Source: an uncultured Eubacteriales bacterium
Lineage (GTDB): Bacteria; Bacillota; Clostridia; Oscillospirales; Butyricicoccaceae
Assembly: GCA_934630445.1 (NCBI GenBank)
Contig: CAKTWY010000055.1
Location: forward strand, 1-13,480
Reading direction: 5' to 3'
DNA length: 13,480 bases
This document shows positions 11,882 through 13,480 of the stretch, one piece after another. Numbering within the stretch: the first letter of the stretch is position 1; the number at the start of each line of letters is the position of its first letter. The translations under genes and the position numbers were made by a program. The notes beneath the pieces are model-generated. The model did no database searches. It saw nothing but the letters and a program-made list of their open reading frames with translations, and was not told the DNA's origin.

Positions 11882-12802
11882 TTGAAAGGCTACTTCAAAA
11901 AGCACCAGTTGAAAAAAGAAGAATTACCCATGGTCATCCTTTTCCTGCTGCCGCTTCTGGCGGTGTACACCTATTTTTTCATCAATCCCTCTGTGCAGGC
12001 GTTCTACGTGAGCCTGACTGACTGGAACGGCTTTACGGCGAACATGACCTATGTCGGCATGCGAAATTTTGCGGAGCTGTGGAAGGACCCCGCCTTTTGG
12101 GATTCCATCCGCATTTCCCTCATTTTTCTGCTCGGCGGCGGCGCGTTGGTATTCGGAATCTCATTTTTTATCAGCGCCATGCTGTCGACCAAGATCCGCG
12201 GCAAAAAGCTTATGCGCGCAATCATCTTCTTCCCTTCGGTCATCAGCTGTGTGGCCGTGGCGCTTTTGTGGAATTTTATTTACAACACCAAGTGGGGCCT
12301 TCTCAATAACTTTCTGCGTTCGATCGGCCTTGAAGACCTCATCCGAACCTGGACCTCGAACGAAAACCTGACCGGCGCAATGCTCGCCGTGCTCGCGTGG
12401 ACCTACAGCGGCTTTTTTTGCGTCATTCTTCTATCTGCACTCGACCGCGTGCCGGAGAGCCATATCGAGGCCGCGAAAGTCGACGGCGCCAACGAGGTCA
12501 CGATCTTTTTCCTGATCAAGCTCCCCATGATTAAAAACATCGTCGGCACCGCCGTCACGCTCTGGATTATTGACTCCATCAAGGAGTTCGGGCTTCTGTA
12601 TGCGTGGGGTGGCTCGGGCGCGCCGCCGGATGCGGCGATTACAAACATGGCGGTCAAGATGTATGTCACGGCCTTCGGCCGGCGCGTAACCGTTTTCCGC
12701 ATGGGTTACGCCACGGCGATGGGCGTGGTGATGTTCCTCTTTGTCGTGGTGCTTATACCGCTTGCCTTTGCCATCTTCAACAGAGAAAGATATGAGTATT
12801 AG
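11882..12802 (+). CDS. ABC sugar transporter permease, MalF type
   Basis: This is a 306-aa membrane protein with six predicted helices: about 17-37, 77-100, 110-135, 166-188, 218-240 and 275-298. The cytoplasmic EAA loop is clear: HIEAAKVDGANEVTIFFLIK then LP (195-215), with the invariant G203. This loop contacts the ATPase. EINPSV-like FFINPSVQAFYVSLTDWNG at the first periplasmic loop is typical of the carbohydrate uptake (CUT1) family. The start is TTG at 11882, preceded by GAGGTG; the next ATG would cut the first helix. It pairs with the second permease 11 nt downstream. No ATPase or binding protein is present in the window. The ATPase of such systems is often encoded elsewhere and shared. 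Confidence 0.93.
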   Translation: MKGYFKKHQLKKEELPMVILFLLPLLAVYTYFFINPSVQAFYVSLTDWNGFTANMTYVGMRNFAELWKDPAFWDSIRISLIFLLGGGALVFGISFFISAMLSTKIRGKKLMRAIIFFPSVISCVAVALLWNFIYNTKWGLLNNFLRSIGLEDLIRTWTSNENLTGAMLAVLAWTYSGFFCVILLSALDRVPESHIEAAKVDGANEVTIFFLIKLPMIKNIVGTAVTLWIIDSIKEFGLLYAWGGSGAPPDAAITNMAVKMYVTAFGRRVTVFRMGYATAMGVVMFLFVVVLIPLAFAIFNRERYEY

Positions 12803-12813
12803 GGGGGAGAAGA

Positions 12814-13480
12814 GTGGAAACAAAAAAACGCAAAAATTCTGACGTCGGCGCGCGGGCGGTCGGCTTTCTGTTCAAGCTGATAGCGCGTATATTCCTCTAT
12901 TTTTGGTGTGCATTTTCCATATTCTCCCTTTTATGGATTGTGGTGTCTTCGCTGAAAACCAATCGGGAGTTTTTTGAAAACGCCTGGGGGCTTTTTGAAA
13001 CGCCGCAGTGGAACAACTACATTGAGGCATGGACGCAGAACAGCCTTTCAAACAACTTCATGAACAGCATCTATGTTGTCGGAATGTCGGTCCTGCTGGT
13101 TCTCATTATCGCGACACCGGCGGCGTATGTGCTCTCCCGCATCCATTTCCCGGGGATGAAAGCGGTCCACGCCTATGTGATCGCAGGCATGGGCATCCCC
13201 GTTCAGCTCATCCTTGTTCCGCTTTACTTCATCATGAATCAGATCAAGCTTGTCAACTCCTTAAACGGCCTGATTCTCGTATATGTGGCGATTTCCCTTC
13301 CGTTCACGGTGTTCCTGGAAATGGGCTTTTTCAGGACGCTTCCCTCGGCGATTGTCGAGGCGGTGCACTGGGTGCTCGAGCGCACACCTCCCGAGCTGAC
13401 CGGCGATATTTCAGCCAACGGCATCACCATGACCGGCGGCGGCTCCCTGGTCTGGGGCTTTGACAAGCTCATCGCCTCCA
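12814..13480 (+). CDS. ABC sugar permease, MalG type, joined in frame to an MreB C-terminal segment (partial)
   Basis: A GTG start at 12814, after GGGGAG, opens a frame that runs to the window end. Residues 1-178 are a normal MalG-type permease: first helix near 24-46, VSSLKTNREFF, PQWNNYIEAW, FMNSIYVVGMSVLLVLIIA, TPAAYVLSRIHFPGMK, VPLYFIMNQIKLVNSLNGL and FTVFLEMGFFRTLPS. A permease should now continue into its EAA motif (EAA.IDGA...), but after AIVEA (179-183) the sequence is VHWVLERTPPELTGDI and GITMTGGGSLVWGFDKLI. That is the C-terminal nucleotide-binding region of MreB/Mbl, an actin-like cell-shape protein. The EAA loop and the final two helices are therefore missing. The switch lies where both families can read '(S)AIVEA'. 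Either an assembly chimera or a recombination produced it; as read, the product would not be a working permease. Confidence 0.85.
   Translation, partial: METKKRKNSDVGARAVGFLFKLIARIFLYFWCAFSIFSLLWIVVSSLKTNREFFENAWGLFETPQWNNYIEAWTQNSLSNNFMNSIYVVGMSVLLVLIIATPAAYVLSRIHFPGMKAVHAYVIAGMGIPVQLILVPLYFIMNQIKLVNSLNGLILVYVAISLPFTVFLEMGFFRTLPSAIVEAVHWVLERTPPELTGDISANGITMTGGGSLVWGFDKLIAS

Overview
The window looks like a chromosomal piece of an anaerobic, GC-rich member of the Clostridia (Bacillota). This is an inference from gene content: PadR plus DUF2812, an HD-GYP protein followed by a DUF5317 protein, GntR/UTRA and LacI sugar regulators, and a GatZ/KbaZ-type protein. The strong AGGAGG-type ribosome binding sites, TTG/GTG starts and sigma-A promoters with 17-nt spacers agree. 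No rRNA, tRNA, insertion sequence or CRISPR array was seen.

Left part (1-3880, minus strand). A PadR repressor and a DUF2812 protein (cut by the window edge) form a translationally coupled pair behind a promoter with a palindromic operator. Upstream lies a second minus-strand group. It holds a 219-aa protein I do not recognise, a 25-aa hydrophobic peptide gene whose Shine-Dalgarno can be folded into a hairpin, a membrane HD-GYP cyclic-di-GMP phosphodiesterase and a DUF5317 membrane protein. The group ends in a clear intrinsic terminator at 752-789. The tiny gene is bracketed by 28-bp imperfect inverted repeats.

Middle part (3881-6544, plus strand). A GntR/HutC-UTRA regulator with its own promoter is followed by a tandem-SIS sugar isomerase/deaminase. 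A structured intergenic segment with a 24-bp direct repeat separates the two genes, and strong hairpins follow the second.

Right part (6545-13480). A LacI-family repressor (minus) is divergent from a tight plus-strand operon: metal-dependent amidohydrolase, second tandem-SIS protein, PfkB sugar kinase, GatZ/KbaZ-like protein and two ABC sugar permeases. Together these suggest ABC import of an amino sugar or ketosamine, removal of the amine, phosphorylation and tagatose-bisphosphate-type cleavage. The exact substrate cannot be read from the sequence.

The most unusual observation is at the right edge. The second permease changes, in frame, into the C-terminal part of the actin-like protein MreB near 13348-13363. 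The EAA motif and the rest of the permease are missing. This is either a chimeric assembly join or a real recombination, and should be resolved before the end of the window is interpreted.
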